The notes below the pieces were generated by a model. The model saw nothing but the letters and a program-made list of their open reading frames with translations, made no database searches and was not told the origin of the DNA. Shown piece after piece: positions 16,030 through 25,096 of a stretch of DNA of 37,632 nt (positions within the stretch are counted from its first letter, which is position 1; each line of letters starts with the position of its first letter). The position numbers and the translations under genes were made by a program. Origin of the DNA: Polynucleobacter sp. AP-Kaivos-20-H2 (GTDB lineage Bacteria > Pseudomonadota > Gammaproteobacteria > Burkholderiales > Burkholderiaceae); assembly GCF_018882215.1 (NCBI RefSeq), contig NZ_JACVOX010000005.1, forward strand, positions 1 to 37,632. The letters are read 5' to 3'.

Positions 16030-17619
16030 CTAGAGAACCCAGAAGTGGTGGGTTCCGTCCTTGCCCAGTTGTTCCACTAAACCAAACTCCCAATCAAGAT
16101 AGGCCTGCATAGCTGCAGGATCCACGCTAGTACCTTCATACGGGCGCTTATAGCGATCTAGTGGAGGAGAGGCTAAATGACTCGGGCCTTTCTCTAGGTC
16201 TAATCCTGCCTTTACCCAAGCAGCATTGCCGCCTTCTAAAACGAGCACCTCCGCTTCGGTTAAGAGTTGCAATTCCTGAGCAGCAAAAAGACTTAACTCA
16301 GTAGGGGTGCTGGTAACGACATAGCGGTCTACCTGAGGAATCTTTTTCATTGCTTCGGTAAGTTGAGAGCGGAGTGCATACCAGCTACCAGGAATGTGCC
16401 CTTTCACGTAGTTGGCATGTGTGCTGAAATCGATCGCAATCGTATTGCTGTCGCTCTTAAGCCAATGAGATGCTGTCACTGCATCAACACTCTCTATTGT
16501 TGGAAGATCAGGAAGGGGCGCCTTCCAGATTCCTTTTTCAGTGAGGTCAGAGGTATTGACTCCATCGAGAACATAAATATCCCACGCCATTTGCGCCAAC
16601 CAAGATGCGGGCATATTGGCGCGTACACCAGCACCACTGGGGTCTACCAAAACTACCCGTGCACCACGAACCGGGGCAACCATCTCAGTTTCTTGTACAA
16701 GCTGTCCTCCCGGCACTGATCTAAAGCCGGGTAGATGACCTGCTTCATACTCTTCGGGAGTGCGCGTATCAAAAAAGTAAGTAGTTCGATCAGATTGTTC
16801 TTTCCATGTCTGTACATCGCCCAGGCTAGCGCGCTTAACGCCGGCTCGATCAGCAACACTGCGAGCGCGGACTGCCGCTGCATTTCTTGTATCTTCGCTC
16901 ACCTCCTGAAATTTTCTGCTTTGCCCCTTATCCAAGTCTTGGCCAGCAAGTGTCCAGCCAATTGTGCCGTTACGTAGCGCATTGACTTCGTTTGGTATGC
17001 CAGCATTAATCAGTGACTGCGTGCCAATAATGCTGCGAGTTCTGCCTGCGCAGTTCACAATGATCTTCGTCTTTGGGTTCGGTGCTAATTCTGGGAGGCG
17101 CAGAACGAGCTCTGCCCCTGGAACACTGATGCCTGTTGGAATGCTCATCGTGTTGTATTCATCAAAACGGCGTACGTCCACAATAACGACATCTTCCTTG
17201 TTATCGATTAATTGTTTTACTTCTTGCGCTGATAAAGAGGGGGTATGAACTTTAGATTCTACAAACTCGCCAAATGACTTGCTGGGAACATTGACATCTT
17301 TAAATACTTCACCGCCAGTTGCTTTCCAACCTTGAATACCTCCCTCAAAAACTGATACATCGGTGTATCCAAGATTGATTAAACGTTGCGCAGCTAATTG
17401 AGCAAAACCTTCACCATCATCAAGGGTGACGATGGGTACGTTTTTCTTTGGTAGCTTTGCGTAAGCATCAATCTCGATTCTGGAAAGAGGCAGGTTTGCA
17501 GCAAAGAGGGGGTGCTCTTGCGCATGAGGATCTTCCTCACGCACATCTAAGAATGCAATCTCTTCTTTATTGAGAAGTTTGTTACGAACGAATGAATGAT
17601 TTTTAGTTTGAATAGTCAT
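16030..17619 (-). CDS. Rhodanese-like protein with four tandem domains
   Basis: This 529-aa protein contains four rhodanese repeats: about residues 15-105 (LDVREEDPHAQEHPLF, GYTDVSVFEGGIQGWKATGG), 130-230 (IVDVRRFDEY), 265-360 (FDTRTPEEYEAGHLPG) and 375-485 (IDFSTHANYVKGHIPGSWY). Only the second keeps a catalytic cysteine, C190 in NCAGRTRS. The matching loops of the others read LDDGEG, VDPSGAGVR and TSTPTELS. One active domain with three likely structural or binding domains fits sulfane-sulfur transfer. No signal peptide is present. It converges on the FAH gene with no strong terminator. Confidence 0.92.
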   Translation of the reverse strand: MTIQTKNHSFVRNKLLNKEEIAFLDVREEDPHAQEHPLFAANLPLSRIEIDAYAKLPKKNVPIVTLDDGEGFAQLAAQRLINLGYTDVSVFEGGIQGWKATGGEVFKDVNVPSKSFGEFVESKVHTPSLSAQEVKQLIDNKEDVVIVDVRRFDEYNTMSIPTGISVPGAELVLRLPELAPNPKTKIIVNCAGRTRSIIGTQSLINAGIPNEVNALRNGTIGWTLAGQDLDKGQSRKFQEVSEDTRNAAAVRARSVADRAGVKRASLGDVQTWKEQSDRTTYFFDTRTPEEYEAGHLPGFRSVPGGQLVQETEMVAPVRGARVVLVDPSGAGVRANMPASWLAQMAWDIYVLDGVNTSDLTEKGIWKAPLPDLPTIESVDAVTASHWLKSDSNTIAIDFSTHANYVKGHIPGSWYALRSQLTEAMKKIPQVDRYVVTSTPTELSLFAAQELQLLTEAEVLVLEGGNAAWVKAGLDLEKGPSHLASPPLDRYKRPYEGTSVDPAAMQAYLDWEFGLVEQLGKDGTHHFWVL

Positions 17620-17968
17620 GCTGTCTCTCTGATTTTTTATGGAGTCATTATCTTTTAATCTGGCCCTGGACTGAATTATTGGGTGCAGAATGTATTAGCC
17701 GGAGACTGCCTATAGACCAGCCCAGAGGTAGGCACAGCGCTCATTTTTGGGTAAGTGGAGAACCCGATGGGCCGGTAGATGGGCAATAAAGGCGATTTTC
17801 CGGGGATTTTTTATCCTTTTTGGGCATTTTTGGTTCAACCAGGATATTTTGAATTAACACTCAAATATAAGAGTTATCCCTGATTTAGGGGGCGATTTTC
17901 TATGGTTTTTATGGGGATATACTGACTTCGCTGTCAGTATAAATATTCATTTGTTAATAGGAGACGAG
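17620..17968. other. 349-base intergenic region without a recognised gene
   Basis: This gap separates the divergent rhodanese and Hc1-like genes. It contains a stem TGCCTA/TAGGCA (around 17708-17737), several T-rich runs, a GGGCCGGTAGATGGGC stretch and, near its right end, a palindrome described separately. I see no convincing coding frame, tRNA or known riboswitch. It is large for this compact genome and could hold a small RNA or long leaders. Confidence 0.5.
17919..17940. promoter_or_regulatory. Perfect 8-bp inverted repeat upstream of the Hc1-like gene
   Basis: The arms ATACTGAC (17919-17926) and GTCAGTAT (17933-17940) surround six bases. It overlaps a TATACT that could be a -10 box (17918-17923) and ends 28 bases before the ATG. 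It could be an operator or a leader hairpin; nothing in the sequence decides between them. Confidence 0.5.
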
Positions 17969-18157
17969 ATGTCACAACACGATACATTGTTGGCTGCTTT
18001 TGAAACTTACAAAGCTGAAAACGAAAAATTCATTGAAAAAGGTATTAAGGCATCTGCTGCTCGCGCACGTAAGGCCTTGCAAGAAATTGCTGGTGCCTGC
18101 AAAGAGCGCCGCAAAGAAATCACTGCTGCTAAAGAGGCGATGGAAGCTAAGAAGTAA
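17969..18157 (+). CDS. Small histone H1/Hc1-like protein
   Basis: This 62-aa, Lys/Ala/Glu-rich helical protein (IEKGIKASAARARKALQEI then ACKERRKEI) resembles the N-terminal domain of Hc1-type bacterial histone-like proteins, which have a GNKAAAxRxR pattern followed by a KxYRKE segment. The basic Lys/Pro tail of full Hc1 proteins is absent. Nucleoid binding is inference. AGGAG seven bases upstream fixes ATG 17969. A strong terminator follows 23 bases after the stop, so it is monocistronic and probably well expressed. Confidence 0.65.
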   Translation: MSQHDTLLAAFETYKAENEKFIEKGIKASAARARKALQEIAGACKERRKEITAAKEAMEAKK

Positions 18158-18180
18158 TTCTCACTCCAGACTGATTGATA

Positions 18181-18210
18181 AGCCTAGCTTTTAGGAGCTA
18201 GGCTTTTTTA
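18181..18210 (+). terminator. Rho-independent terminator of the Hc1-like gene
   Basis: A perfect nine-pair stem has arms AGCCTAGCT (18181-18189) and AGCTAGGCT (18196-18204) around TTTAGG, followed by six T residues. Confidence 0.92.
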
Positions 18211-18237
18211 TTGGCATAGTGCGAACTACAAATTATC

Positions 18238-18531
18238 TTAGGTGACAACGCTAAACAAGGTTAGCTTCATTGCCTTACTTCGAATAGGTACTAGCGCTTG
18301 ATATTCAGGACTGTTAGCCCAGGTATGAGCATCCTGTACTTCAGGAAATTCGAGCTCCACAAAAGTGCTGAAGGGTGGAGCCTGTAACTCATTCCAAAAT
18401 AGTTCCACAACTGATCCGCGGTTTTTAATGACGCCTTGGTAAAGTTCAACAGTTTTACTTACCTGACTTCTATATTCTTCAAATGCGGCTTGATCGCTCA
18501 ACTCCATTAATCCAATGACTTTGATCATCAT
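18238..18531 (-). CDS. DUF1330-family protein
   Basis: This 97-aa protein has the ferredoxin-like DUF1330 pattern: IKVIGLMELSDQAAFEEYRS, VIKNRGSVVELFWNE, TFVELEFPEVQDAHTWANSPEYQAL and a closing beta strand. The family is small, soluble and dimeric, with unknown function. The start is one of two adjacent ATG codons. It is divergent from the cupin gene with a 57-base gap. Confidence 0.85.
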   Translation of the reverse strand: MMIKVIGLMELSDQAAFEEYRSQVSKTVELYQGVIKNRGSVVELFWNELQAPPFSTFVELEFPEVQDAHTWANSPEYQALVPIRSKAMKLTLFSVVT

Positions 18532-18588
18532 GACTCCTTATGCAGATTGCTTTATGTCAAGAGTGTATAACCACGCTATAGTTGGATT

Positions 18589-18858
18589 ATGAATAAAGAG
18601 CAATTTCAAGTGCTGCTTCAGCGGGAAGGATTTCCTGACCCAGTAGAGGTTCAGCAAGCCCCTAACGGACGGCTTGGTCAGCATGAGCATCCCTTTGAAG
18701 TAAAGGCGCTAGTGATTGAAGGCAGTATCGATATCACCATTCATGGAAAGAGCAGGACCTATCAGGCTGGTGATGTATTTGAGTTGGGATGGAAAGAGGT
18801 GCATTCTGAGTCGTATGGATCTGAGGGGGTGAAATATCTCGCCTCTAGAAAACAATAA
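18589..18858 (+). CDS. Cupin-domain protein
   Basis: This 89-aa single-domain cupin shows a reduced motif 1 (GQHEHPFEVKALVIEGSID with H and E ligands) and motif 2 (YQAGDVFELGWKEVHSE). The size fits small stand-alone cupins that bind metal or small effectors; the substrate is unknown. It sits 25 bases before the 3-hydroxyisobutyrate dehydrogenase gene and is probably co-transcribed with it. Confidence 0.8.
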   Translation: MNKEQFQVLLQREGFPDPVEVQQAPNGRLGQHEHPFEVKALVIEGSIDITIHGKSRTYQAGDVFELGWKEVHSESYGSEGVKYLASRKQ

Positions 18859-18883
18859 ACAATATTCAGAAATTGAGGGCGAT

Positions 18884-19762
18884 ATGAAAATCGGATTTAT
18901 TGGACTTGGCAATATGGGCTTACCAATGGCCCTGAACTTATTAAAAGCTGGACACCAGGTAACTGGATTTGATTTGGTAAAGATTCAGCTTGATGCCTTT
19001 GCAGCTGCAGGAGGCGCCATTGCAGCAAATGCGCATGACACTGCAAAAGATGCCGATGTATTGATTAGCATGCTGCCTGCTTCTCGTCATGTAGAGGGCT
19101 TATATCTGGGTGATGCCGGTTTGTTGGCAAGCGCAAATCCTAAAACATTGCTCGTTGATTGTTCAACGATTTCACCAAAGGTGGCACAAGCCGTTGCTGC
19201 TGCCGCCAAAGCAAAAGGCTTTGCCATGATTGATGCACCAGTTTCTGGTGGGACTGCAGGTGCACAAGCAGGCACTTTAACGTTTATGGTCGGCGGCGAA
19301 ACTAACGATGTTGAGTGCGCACGTCCCTTATTAGAGAAGATGGGTAAGAATATCTTTCATGCGGGCGGCAATGGATCAGGACAGACCGTCAAGGTTTGCA
19401 ATAACATGCTCTTAGGGATTCAGATGTTGGGGACGAGTGAGGCACTACGTTTAGGCATCGCCAATGGCATGGACCCTAAAGTTCTGTCTGACATTATGTC
19501 TAAAAGTTCGGGTCGCAACTGGGCTTTGGAGTTATATAACCCCTGTCCAAGCGTCATGGAAAACGTGCCCTCTTCAAAAGGTTACGCTGGTGGTTTTGGT
19601 GTTGATCTTATGCTTAAGGATTTGAGCTTAGCGGTTGAGAATGCAGAAAATCTCGATGCTAGTGTTCCCCTTGGGAAATTAGCGCAACAGCTCTATGAGA
19701 GTCACAGCAAAGCCGGTAATGGCCAACTGGATTTCTCGAGCGTATTTAATCTAAAGAAATAG
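18884..19762 (+). CDS. mmsB: 3-Hydroxyisobutyrate dehydrogenase
   Basis: This 292-aa enzyme oxidises 3-hydroxyisobutyrate to methylmalonate semialdehyde with NAD+ in valine breakdown. Visible are the Rossmann motif GFIGLGNMGLPMA (residues 4-16), the substrate loop DAPVSGGTAGAQAGTLTFMVGG (118 onward), the catalytic lysine K170 in GSGQTVKVCNN and the C-terminal LMLKDLSLAVENAE helix. Length is normal. The wider beta-hydroxyacid dehydrogenase family also reduces tartronate semialdehyde, so the substrate is the likely one, not proven. Its stop codon is one base from the convergent selD stop. Confidence 0.9.
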   Translation: MKIGFIGLGNMGLPMALNLLKAGHQVTGFDLVKIQLDAFAAAGGAIAANAHDTAKDADVLISMLPASRHVEGLYLGDAGLLASANPKTLLVDCSTISPKVAQAVAAAAKAKGFAMIDAPVSGGTAGAQAGTLTFMVGGETNDVECARPLLEKMGKNIFHAGGNGSGQTVKVCNNMLLGIQMLGTSEALRLGIANGMDPKVLSDIMSKSSGRNWALELYNPCPSVMENVPSSKGYAGGFGVDLMLKDLSLAVENAENLDASVPLGKLAQQLYESHSKAGNGQLDFSSVFNLKK

Positions 19763-19763
19763 T

Positions 19764-20834
19764 CTAAGAAACAACCAACGGTTTTCCTTGACGCTTGCTC
19801 ATTTGGCCAATGACGCGGGCGCCAAGGAATTGGTGTTGATTGAAGGTATCCAATACCTCTTTAACGCTCTCAGGGCTGCAAGATACCAATAAGCCGCCAC
19901 TAGTTTGGGGGTCAGTCAATAAAGCACGTTGCGCTAGTGTGAAATCTGCAGGAATCCCAACTTCTTCGCCGTAGCTAAGCCAGTTACGATCTGATGCGCC
20001 TGTAATCACGCCATCATCAGCCAGTGTTTGTACATTGGATAGGAGGGGCACTTGACTCCAATCAATATGCGCTGTGCAGTTGGAGCCCCGTGCGAGCTCT
20101 AAAGTATGGCCAGCTAATCCAAATCCAGTCACATCCGTTAATGCATGTACGCCAGCTAGTTTGGCTAAATCAGGGCCGGCAGAATTTAGTTTCGTCGTGT
20201 TTGAGATCATCTCTAGATAGCCATCTGGCCCCAAAAGATCTTTTTTAAGAGCGGCGGATAAAACACCAACACCTAATGGTTTTCCGAGAATCAATACATC
20301 CCCAGGTTTGGCGCTGGCATTACTTTTTACGCGCTTAGGATCCACAATACCAATAGCTACAAGTCCGTAAATAGGTTCTACAGAATCAATCGTATGACCA
20401 CCTGCAATAGGTATGCCGGCACTACGACAGGCTTCAGCGCCACCTTCCAGAATGCGTGCAATGGTTTTATTGGATAAGACCTTAATTGGCATGCCTACTA
20501 AGGCAAGTGCGAATAGGGGTGTGCCACCCATTGCATAAATATCGCTAATGGCATTCGTGGCAGCAATTTTTCCGAAATCAAATGGATCATCCACTATCGG
20601 CATAAAAAAATCGGTCGTAGCTACGATCGCTTGAGATTCATTGATCTGATAAACGGCAGCGTCATCGGAAGTTTCAATGCCAATGAGCAACTCTTTTGGA
20701 AAGGGAAGTTGCGGGACGTTTTGGAGGATTTCAGAAAGAACGCCAGGAGCAATTTTGCAGCCGCAGCCTCCGCCATGAGAAAGGGAGGTAAGGCGTGGTT
20801 CGGTAGGGGAATTTGCTGTGTTCGCGGTATTCAT
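19764..20834 (-). CDS. selD: Selenide, water dikinase
   Basis: This 356-aa protein makes selenophosphate from selenide and ATP. The N-terminal HGGGCGCKIAPG holds C24, equivalent to the catalytic Cys-17 of E. coli SelD, with a Cys codon and not UGA. The ATP-binding aspartates (SDDAAVY, ATTDFFMPIVDDPFDFGKIA), TDVTGFGLAGH and LLTDPQTSGGLL are all present. Selenophosphate feeds selenocysteine synthesis or tRNA 2-selenouridine; neither selA/selB nor mnmH is in the window. It is the last gene of a unit with the TlpA-like (34-base gap) and transglutaminase genes, an unusual setting. Confidence 0.95.
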   Translation of the reverse strand: MNTANTANSPTEPRLTSLSHGGGCGCKIAPGVLSEILQNVPQLPFPKELLIGIETSDDAAVYQINESQAIVATTDFFMPIVDDPFDFGKIAATNAISDIYAMGGTPLFALALVGMPIKVLSNKTIARILEGGAEACRSAGIPIAGGHTIDSVEPIYGLVAIGIVDPKRVKSNASAKPGDVLILGKPLGVGVLSAALKKDLLGPDGYLEMISNTTKLNSAGPDLAKLAGVHALTDVTGFGLAGHTLELARGSNCTAHIDWSQVPLLSNVQTLADDGVITGASDRNWLSYGEEVGIPADFTLAQRALLTDPQTSGGLLVSCSPESVKEVLDTFNQHQFLGARVIGQMSKRQGKPLVVS

Positions 20835-20868
20835 ATAGCGAGAGTATCAGATGCAGAGCGGAGTCTGT

Positions 20869-21420
20869 TTATTGTCGTAGCAGGGACTCTATTTTCCCCT
20901 TGACCTCACTGCTATCAACGTTCTCGATAGCGCCAATCCAAACCCCTTCAATCTTGCCGCTTTTACTGACAAGGAAGGTAGTGGGTAATCCACGGGCTTT
21001 CCAAGACTTGTAGGCGGTACTATTGCGATCAAGCAAGATTTCGAGACTGTTTTCAGAGAAGCCATTACCTTTTAAGAACTGCATGACACGTGGTTTCATT
21101 TCAGCGAGATTCACCGCTAAAACAACAAGGCCCTGAGAGCCATAGCTTTCTTGGAGCTGAGCAAGCTCTTCAAATTCTTCGCGACAGGGTTCGCACCAGC
21201 TGGCCCAAAAGTTCACGACGATAACTTTACCCTTGAGGCTGGATATATCTACTGATTTACCGGATAGATTATTCAGTTGAAGGGGAGGGGCGATTGATGA
21301 GAGGCTTAACTGAGCTGCAGGGCGCCATTGAGCGTTAGCTGAAAAGCTACATACGGTCAGAAAAGAAAAAGCTAGCACAAGAGAAAATTCTCGGGCTAGC
21401 TTATGCATAAATAACTTCAT
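20869..21420 (-). CDS. TlpA/ResA-type periplasmic thioredoxin-like protein
   Basis: This 183-aa protein has a signal peptide (cleavage likely after ANA, residue 30) and a thioredoxin domain with WCEPC (C76, C79), NFWASWCEPCREEF and the cis-proline loop RGLPTTFLV. Such proteins reduce or isomerise disulfides in the periplasm, often during cytochrome c maturation. It follows the transglutaminase gene by 19 bases and precedes selD, so the three are likely co-transcribed. Confidence 0.9.
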   Translation of the reverse strand: MKLFMHKLAREFSLVLAFSFLTVCSFSANAQWRPAAQLSLSSIAPPLQLNNLSGKSVDISSLKGKVIVVNFWASWCEPCREEFEELAQLQESYGSQGLVVLAVNLAEMKPRVMQFLKGNGFSENSLEILLDRNSTAYKSWKARGLPTTFLVSKSGKIEGVWIGAIENVDSSEVKGKIESLLRQ

Positions 21421-21439
21421 CCAATTTCTTTAGGAAGCA

Positions 21440-22549
21440 TTAGCTAATGCGTCTGCTAGTAATTTTGTATTTGAAGTTGTCTGGATCAAGAGAGTCAAAA
21501 CGACCTTCGTTATTTTCTGCTTGTGGGTACATTAAGAATGGAATATCACCTTTACTACCGAGCTTGGAGCCTGGCAATGCGATGTCATGATCATAGTTAT
21601 AAGCCATCCAGTTCATTTCCCAATTACCAAAAAGGTAATCACGAATAGCGATTACTTTTGGATCGGTAACAGCTAGACCACCAGTTTCCTCAAGAATCAC
21701 TTTGCGAACGTCTGCTGGATCGACGGGCACCCAGCCAAAACCTGATGCATAGAACTCGGCGCGGCAATGTTGTGCTTTAGTGATATCACCAGACTTACCT
21801 AAGCTTTTATAGCCACGGGCAGAATCAGCAATCCGAATACCATAGACATCACGCGCTGGTAACCCAGCTGAACGCGCTAGCGATACAAAAACGGCGTTGA
21901 TATCAGCGCATTTTCCGCCAAGGTTATTGGTTTCAAGCATGAGCTTGACATCACCTTGACCACAACCGCGTGTTTTTGGATCACGATGCGTGTTATCGAC
22001 TACCCAGTTATAAATTGCTTTGGCTTTATCAATATCGCTAGCGTTGACTGGGAGTTTGGCGAGTGCTTCTTGCGCCTTTGCTTTCACAATGCCATCGGTG
22101 GGGAGGTATTTGGTAGGGCGAGTCCAAAAGCGTTGATCTTCTTTGGAGAGTTTCAATATTGGATTTGGCGCTGAGAGTTCTAGGTTACGTTTGCGGGTGC
22201 TTACCAAAATAGCAACTTTGACGCTATGAGTGCTTGCTGAAGCATCCCATTTGGTCCAAACCATGCGCGCTTGCTTATCTGGAGTTTCATACATTTGGGT
22301 TGTCGCTTTAGGGTCGCTTACTTCTGAACGGATAGCGATGGTGCGGAAATAATCCGTATCCAAAACGAGAGGCAATGGAATCCAGCTCTGCGCGATGCCT
22401 TTAGGCGACTCTAAATTGACTTCAGTCACGATCTCGTATGTAGTCCACTCGAGTGAAGATTGAGCAAATACAGAGGCGATTGGGCTGAGCGTTGGCAATG
22501 CTAATGCGCCAACAATGGTTTTGATGGCTGAGCGGCGTGATGTAGTCAT
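21440..22549 (-). CDS. Tat-exported transglutaminase-like protein
   Basis: This 369-aa protein begins TTSRRSAIKTIVGALALP, a twin-arginine signal with cleavage likely after VFA. The transglutaminase-like (papain-fold) domain carries the Cys-His-Asp triad: C214 in GGKCADINA, H261 in AQHCRAEFY and D277 in PVDPAD. Members act as proteases, amidases or cross-linkers in the envelope. The target is unknown. It is the first gene of the unit with the TlpA-like protein and selD. Confidence 0.9.
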   Translation of the reverse strand: MTTSRRSAIKTIVGALALPTLSPIASVFAQSSLEWTTYEIVTEVNLESPKGIAQSWIPLPLVLDTDYFRTIAIRSEVSDPKATTQMYETPDKQARMVWTKWDASASTHSVKVAILVSTRKRNLELSAPNPILKLSKEDQRFWTRPTKYLPTDGIVKAKAQEALAKLPVNASDIDKAKAIYNWVVDNTHRDPKTRGCGQGDVKLMLETNNLGGKCADINAVFVSLARSAGLPARDVYGIRIADSARGYKSLGKSGDITKAQHCRAEFYASGFGWVPVDPADVRKVILEETGGLAVTDPKVIAIRDYLFGNWEMNWMAYNYDHDIALPGSKLGSKGDIPFLMYPQAENNEGRFDSLDPDNFKYKITSRRIS

Positions 22550-22634
22550 ATGAGTTGGATGTTTATTAAAAAAATCAAAAAAATGGGTTGGCTGAGCTAG
22601 TGCTTAAATATATAAGGATATTTTATCGAATCAC

Positions 22635-23924
22635 TTAACGATTAAAGCTTCTTTTAGGCGGGCTACTGCGCTTGGCAGGAGTCTTCTTCGCTGGAGTTCC
22701 AGTTGTCCCAGCAGGCCTTGGCTTGCGAGATTGCTGGTGTTGCTGACTGCGCAACTGAATCGGTTGTGCCACGGCATTTGGATCTGGTTCAAAGCCGGCA
22801 ATCACTTCTTGTGGCAACTTTTGTTTGATAAGTTTTTCAATGTCTCTGAGCATTTGATGTTCATCAACACATACCAGGGAAACTGCTACGCCATTTGAGC
22901 CTGCGCGACCAGTGCGTCCAATGCGATGGACATAATCTTCAGAAACGTTTGGAAGGTCGTAGTTCACCACGTGAGGGAGCTGGTCAATATCAATACCGCG
23001 TGCAGCAATATCAGTGGCAACTAATGCGGTTAACTTACCCGCTTTGAAATCAGCCAATGCTTTGGTACGAGCGCTTTGGCTTTTATTACCATGGATGGCC
23101 ATACTAGTAATGCCATCCTTTTCCAATTGAGTAACTAATTTATTCGCGCCATGCTTGGTGCGTGTAAAAACCAGCACCTGCTTCCAGTCATTAGTCTTAA
23201 TGAGATGGGCTAGCAGAGGATGCTTCTTCGTTCTATCAACCGGATGAATCAACTGGGCAATTGCTTCATTGGTGCTATTACTACGAGCCACCTCAATTAA
23301 TTCAGGCGAATTAAGCAAGCCGTCCGCTAATTGTTTAATTTCGGTAGAGAAGGTTGCGGAGAACAAAAGATTCTGACGCTTTTTAGGTAAGGCAGCCAAG
23401 ATCTTTTTAATGTCTCGTAAGAAGCCCATATCTAACATACGATCGGCTTCATCTAACACGAGAATCTCAATGTCGTTGAGTGACACGCAATTTTGTGACA
23501 TGAGATCAAGTAGGCGCCCAGGAGTTGCAACTAAAATATCGAGACCGCCAGCAATTGCTTTAATTTGTGGATTAGCGCCAACTCCGCCAAAAATCACAGT
23601 AGATTTCAAGCCGGTATATTTTCCATAAGTCACAACAGACTCTTGGACTTGGGCAGCTAACTCGCGAGTGGGAGTCAAAATGAGAACTCGTAATAATCTT
23701 TTGCCGCTAGATTTAGGGGTGCTGCTTAAAAGTTGCAGGATTGGAAGCGTAAAACCAGCAGTTTTGCCTGTGCCTGTTTGTGCGGCAGCTAAAAGATCAC
23801 CACCTTTTAAGACGGCAGGAATTGATTTTGCTTGAATCGGGGTAGGGCTGGTGTAGCCTTCTTCATTAATAGCGCGAAGAATGGGCTCTGATAAACCAAG
23901 ATCTGTAAATAACATAGGGGCCAA
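22635..23924 (-). CDS. rhlE: DEAD-box ATP-dependent RNA helicase (RhlE type)
   Basis: This 429-aa helicase has the full motif set: Q motif in [14 protein letters not shown] to PTPIQ, Walker A AQTGTGKT (48-55), PTREL, DEAD (159-162), SAT (190-192), ARGIDI and HRIGRTGR (334-341). A basic Pro/Lys/Arg-rich tail of about 45 residues (from about 385) gives non-specific RNA binding, as in RhlE proteins that act in ribosome assembly and RNA decay. The start is the first or fourth codon (MAPMLF). Confidence 0.93.
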   Translation of the reverse strand: MAPMLFTDLGLSEPILRAINEEGYTSPTPIQAKSIPAVLKGGDLLAAAQTGTGKTAGFTLPILQLLSSTPKSSGKRLLRVLILTPTRELAAQVQESVVTYGKYTGLKSTVIFGGVGANPQIKAIAGGLDILVATPGRLLDLMSQNCVSLNDIEILVLDEADRMLDMGFLRDIKKILAALPKKRQNLLFSATFSTEIKQLADGLLNSPELIEVARSNSTNEAIAQLIHPVDRTKKHPLLAHLIKTNDWKQVLVFTRTKHGANKLVTQLEKDGITSMAIHGNKSQSARTKALADFKAGKLTALVATDIAARGIDIDQLPHVVNYDLPNVSEDYVHRIGRTGRAGSNGVAVSLVCVDEHQMLRDIEKLIKQKLPQEVIAGFEPDPNAVAQPIQLRSQQHQQSRKPRPAGTTGTPAKKTPAKRSSPPKRSFNR

Positions 23925-24050
23925 TAAAGTATTGACCCGTATTCAATTAAACGACTATCCCGGTCAATGGGGTGAGCTGCCACGCTGGAGCGTTTGCAGT
24001 AAGAGGCTCTATTTTAAGTCATCAACCCCAAAAGCTGAGTAATTAGAGGA

Positions 24051-24629
24051 TTACGCCGGATTCCAGAGGTTTGGCACGACAGTATTGGCATAGCCGGATA
24101 CAAATGACTTTGCTGCACCAGTTGCAGGATCAAATACCGAACGATGAATGCGGCCGATATTGCCGCCATACACGTGAATGCTGATAGAGGTTTTGTCGTT
24201 CAAGCTATTCTCAACCACATGAATGTCGTGAGTATCTGGTGATACGGTATCAACTTGCCCAGGCAGGCTGACACATGGATTGCCTGCCCTGAAGCTAGAA
24301 TCTGCTTGACGATAGTAGGGAGTGCCCGTTTCTTCACCACGTAATTGACCAATCATTCCCCAAACGGTGTGATTGTGTAAAGGCGTTTTTTGTCCGGGGC
24401 CCCACACAAAACTCACCACAGAGAAGCGGTCCAATGGATCGGCATAGAGGAGATATTGCTGGTAATACTGCGGGTGAGGTTTGGTGAACTCTTCTGGCAA
24501 CCAATCATCCACGGCAATCAGTTTCTCCAGCATTTTCTTGCCATCAGAAAAGACAATCTCTTCACTTGGTTTTTTCTCAAGCAGGACGCTGAGCTCTTGA
24601 ACAAAGGTTAGCAATTTACCGTCAGACAT
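24051..24629 (-). CDS. Cysteine/3-mercaptopropionate dioxygenase-type thiol dioxygenase
   Basis: From ATG 24629 this is a 192-aa cupin. The iron ligands are H85 and H87 (PLHNHTVWG) and H137 (DIHVVEN), and the active-site pair H152/Y154 (SIHVYGG) aligns with His-155/Tyr-157 of mammalian cysteine dioxygenase. It adds O2 to a thiol to form a sulfinate in the cytosol. The cross-linking cysteine of mammalian CDO is missing, as usual in bacterial members. GGAG seven bases upstream supports 24629; the frame also contains an ATG at 24650 that overlaps the ybgC stop. Cysteine versus mercaptopropionate cannot be settled. Confidence 0.88.
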   Translation of the reverse strand: MSDGKLLTFVQELSVLLEKKPSEEIVFSDGKKMLEKLIAVDDWLPEEFTKPHPQYYQQYLLYADPLDRFSVVSFVWGPGQKTPLHNHTVWGMIGQLRGEETGTPYYRQADSSFRAGNPCVSLPGQVDTVSPDTHDIHVVENSLNDKTSISIHVYGGNIGRIHRSVFDPATGAAKSFVSGYANTVVPNLWNPA

Positions 24630-24649
24630 TTTTTGCTCCATTACATACA

Positions 24650-25084
24650 TCACTCATCTTGGAATACACAATCAGGCCATGCCTTAGGTTTGAGTGTGTT
24701 GGTATCAACGCAAACAATATGTAGCACGGCGCTCGCAATAACTTGGAATTCTTCGCTGTCAGGGAGCTTTCTTTGCGCAGTCTGTTTAACGCTCACCTGA
24801 GTGCGGCCGCGATGTTCAATCACTTGGTCTATGTAAAGCAAGTCATCTAGACGCCCTGGTTTATAGAAGTTCATTGTGAGTTCGCGTAACGGCATCACCA
24901 TATTAAATTCATTCTCGAGTTTGGTGGGGCTTAAGCCTTTTTGAGCAAGCCACTCTGCACGGCTGCGCTCAAAAATCTCGAGATAACGTCCGTGATAAAC
25001 AAAACCTGCTGCATCTGTATCTGAGTAACAGACTCGATGGGTATAGATAAAGGCGCTGATACTTGGATGAGTGTTAGAGGTCAT
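24650..25084 (-). CDS. ybgC: Acyl-CoA thioesterase, YbgC/4HBT family
   Basis: This 144-aa hot-dog-fold protein has the 4HBT signature YSDTDAAGFVYHGRYLEIF, with D24 as catalytic aspartate, followed by FERSRAEWL. YbgC-like enzymes hydrolyse short or medium acyl-CoA and are often linked to tol-pal, which is not present here. It begins 12 bases after the GNAT gene and ends overlapping the dioxygenase frame, so it is the middle gene of a three-gene unit. Confidence 0.88.
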   Translation of the reverse strand: MTSNTHPSISAFIYTHRVCYSDTDAAGFVYHGRYLEIFERSRAEWLAQKGLSPTKLENEFNMVMPLRELTMNFYKPGRLDDLLYIDQVIEHRGRTQVSVKQTAQRKLPDSEEFQVIASAVLHIVCVDTNTLKPKAWPDCVFQDE

Positions 25085-25096
25085 TGGCTATTAATT

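Noticed and set aside
19734..19800. Terminator between convergent mmsB and selD
   Set aside because: The stops are one base apart and no hairpin with a T-run is visible.
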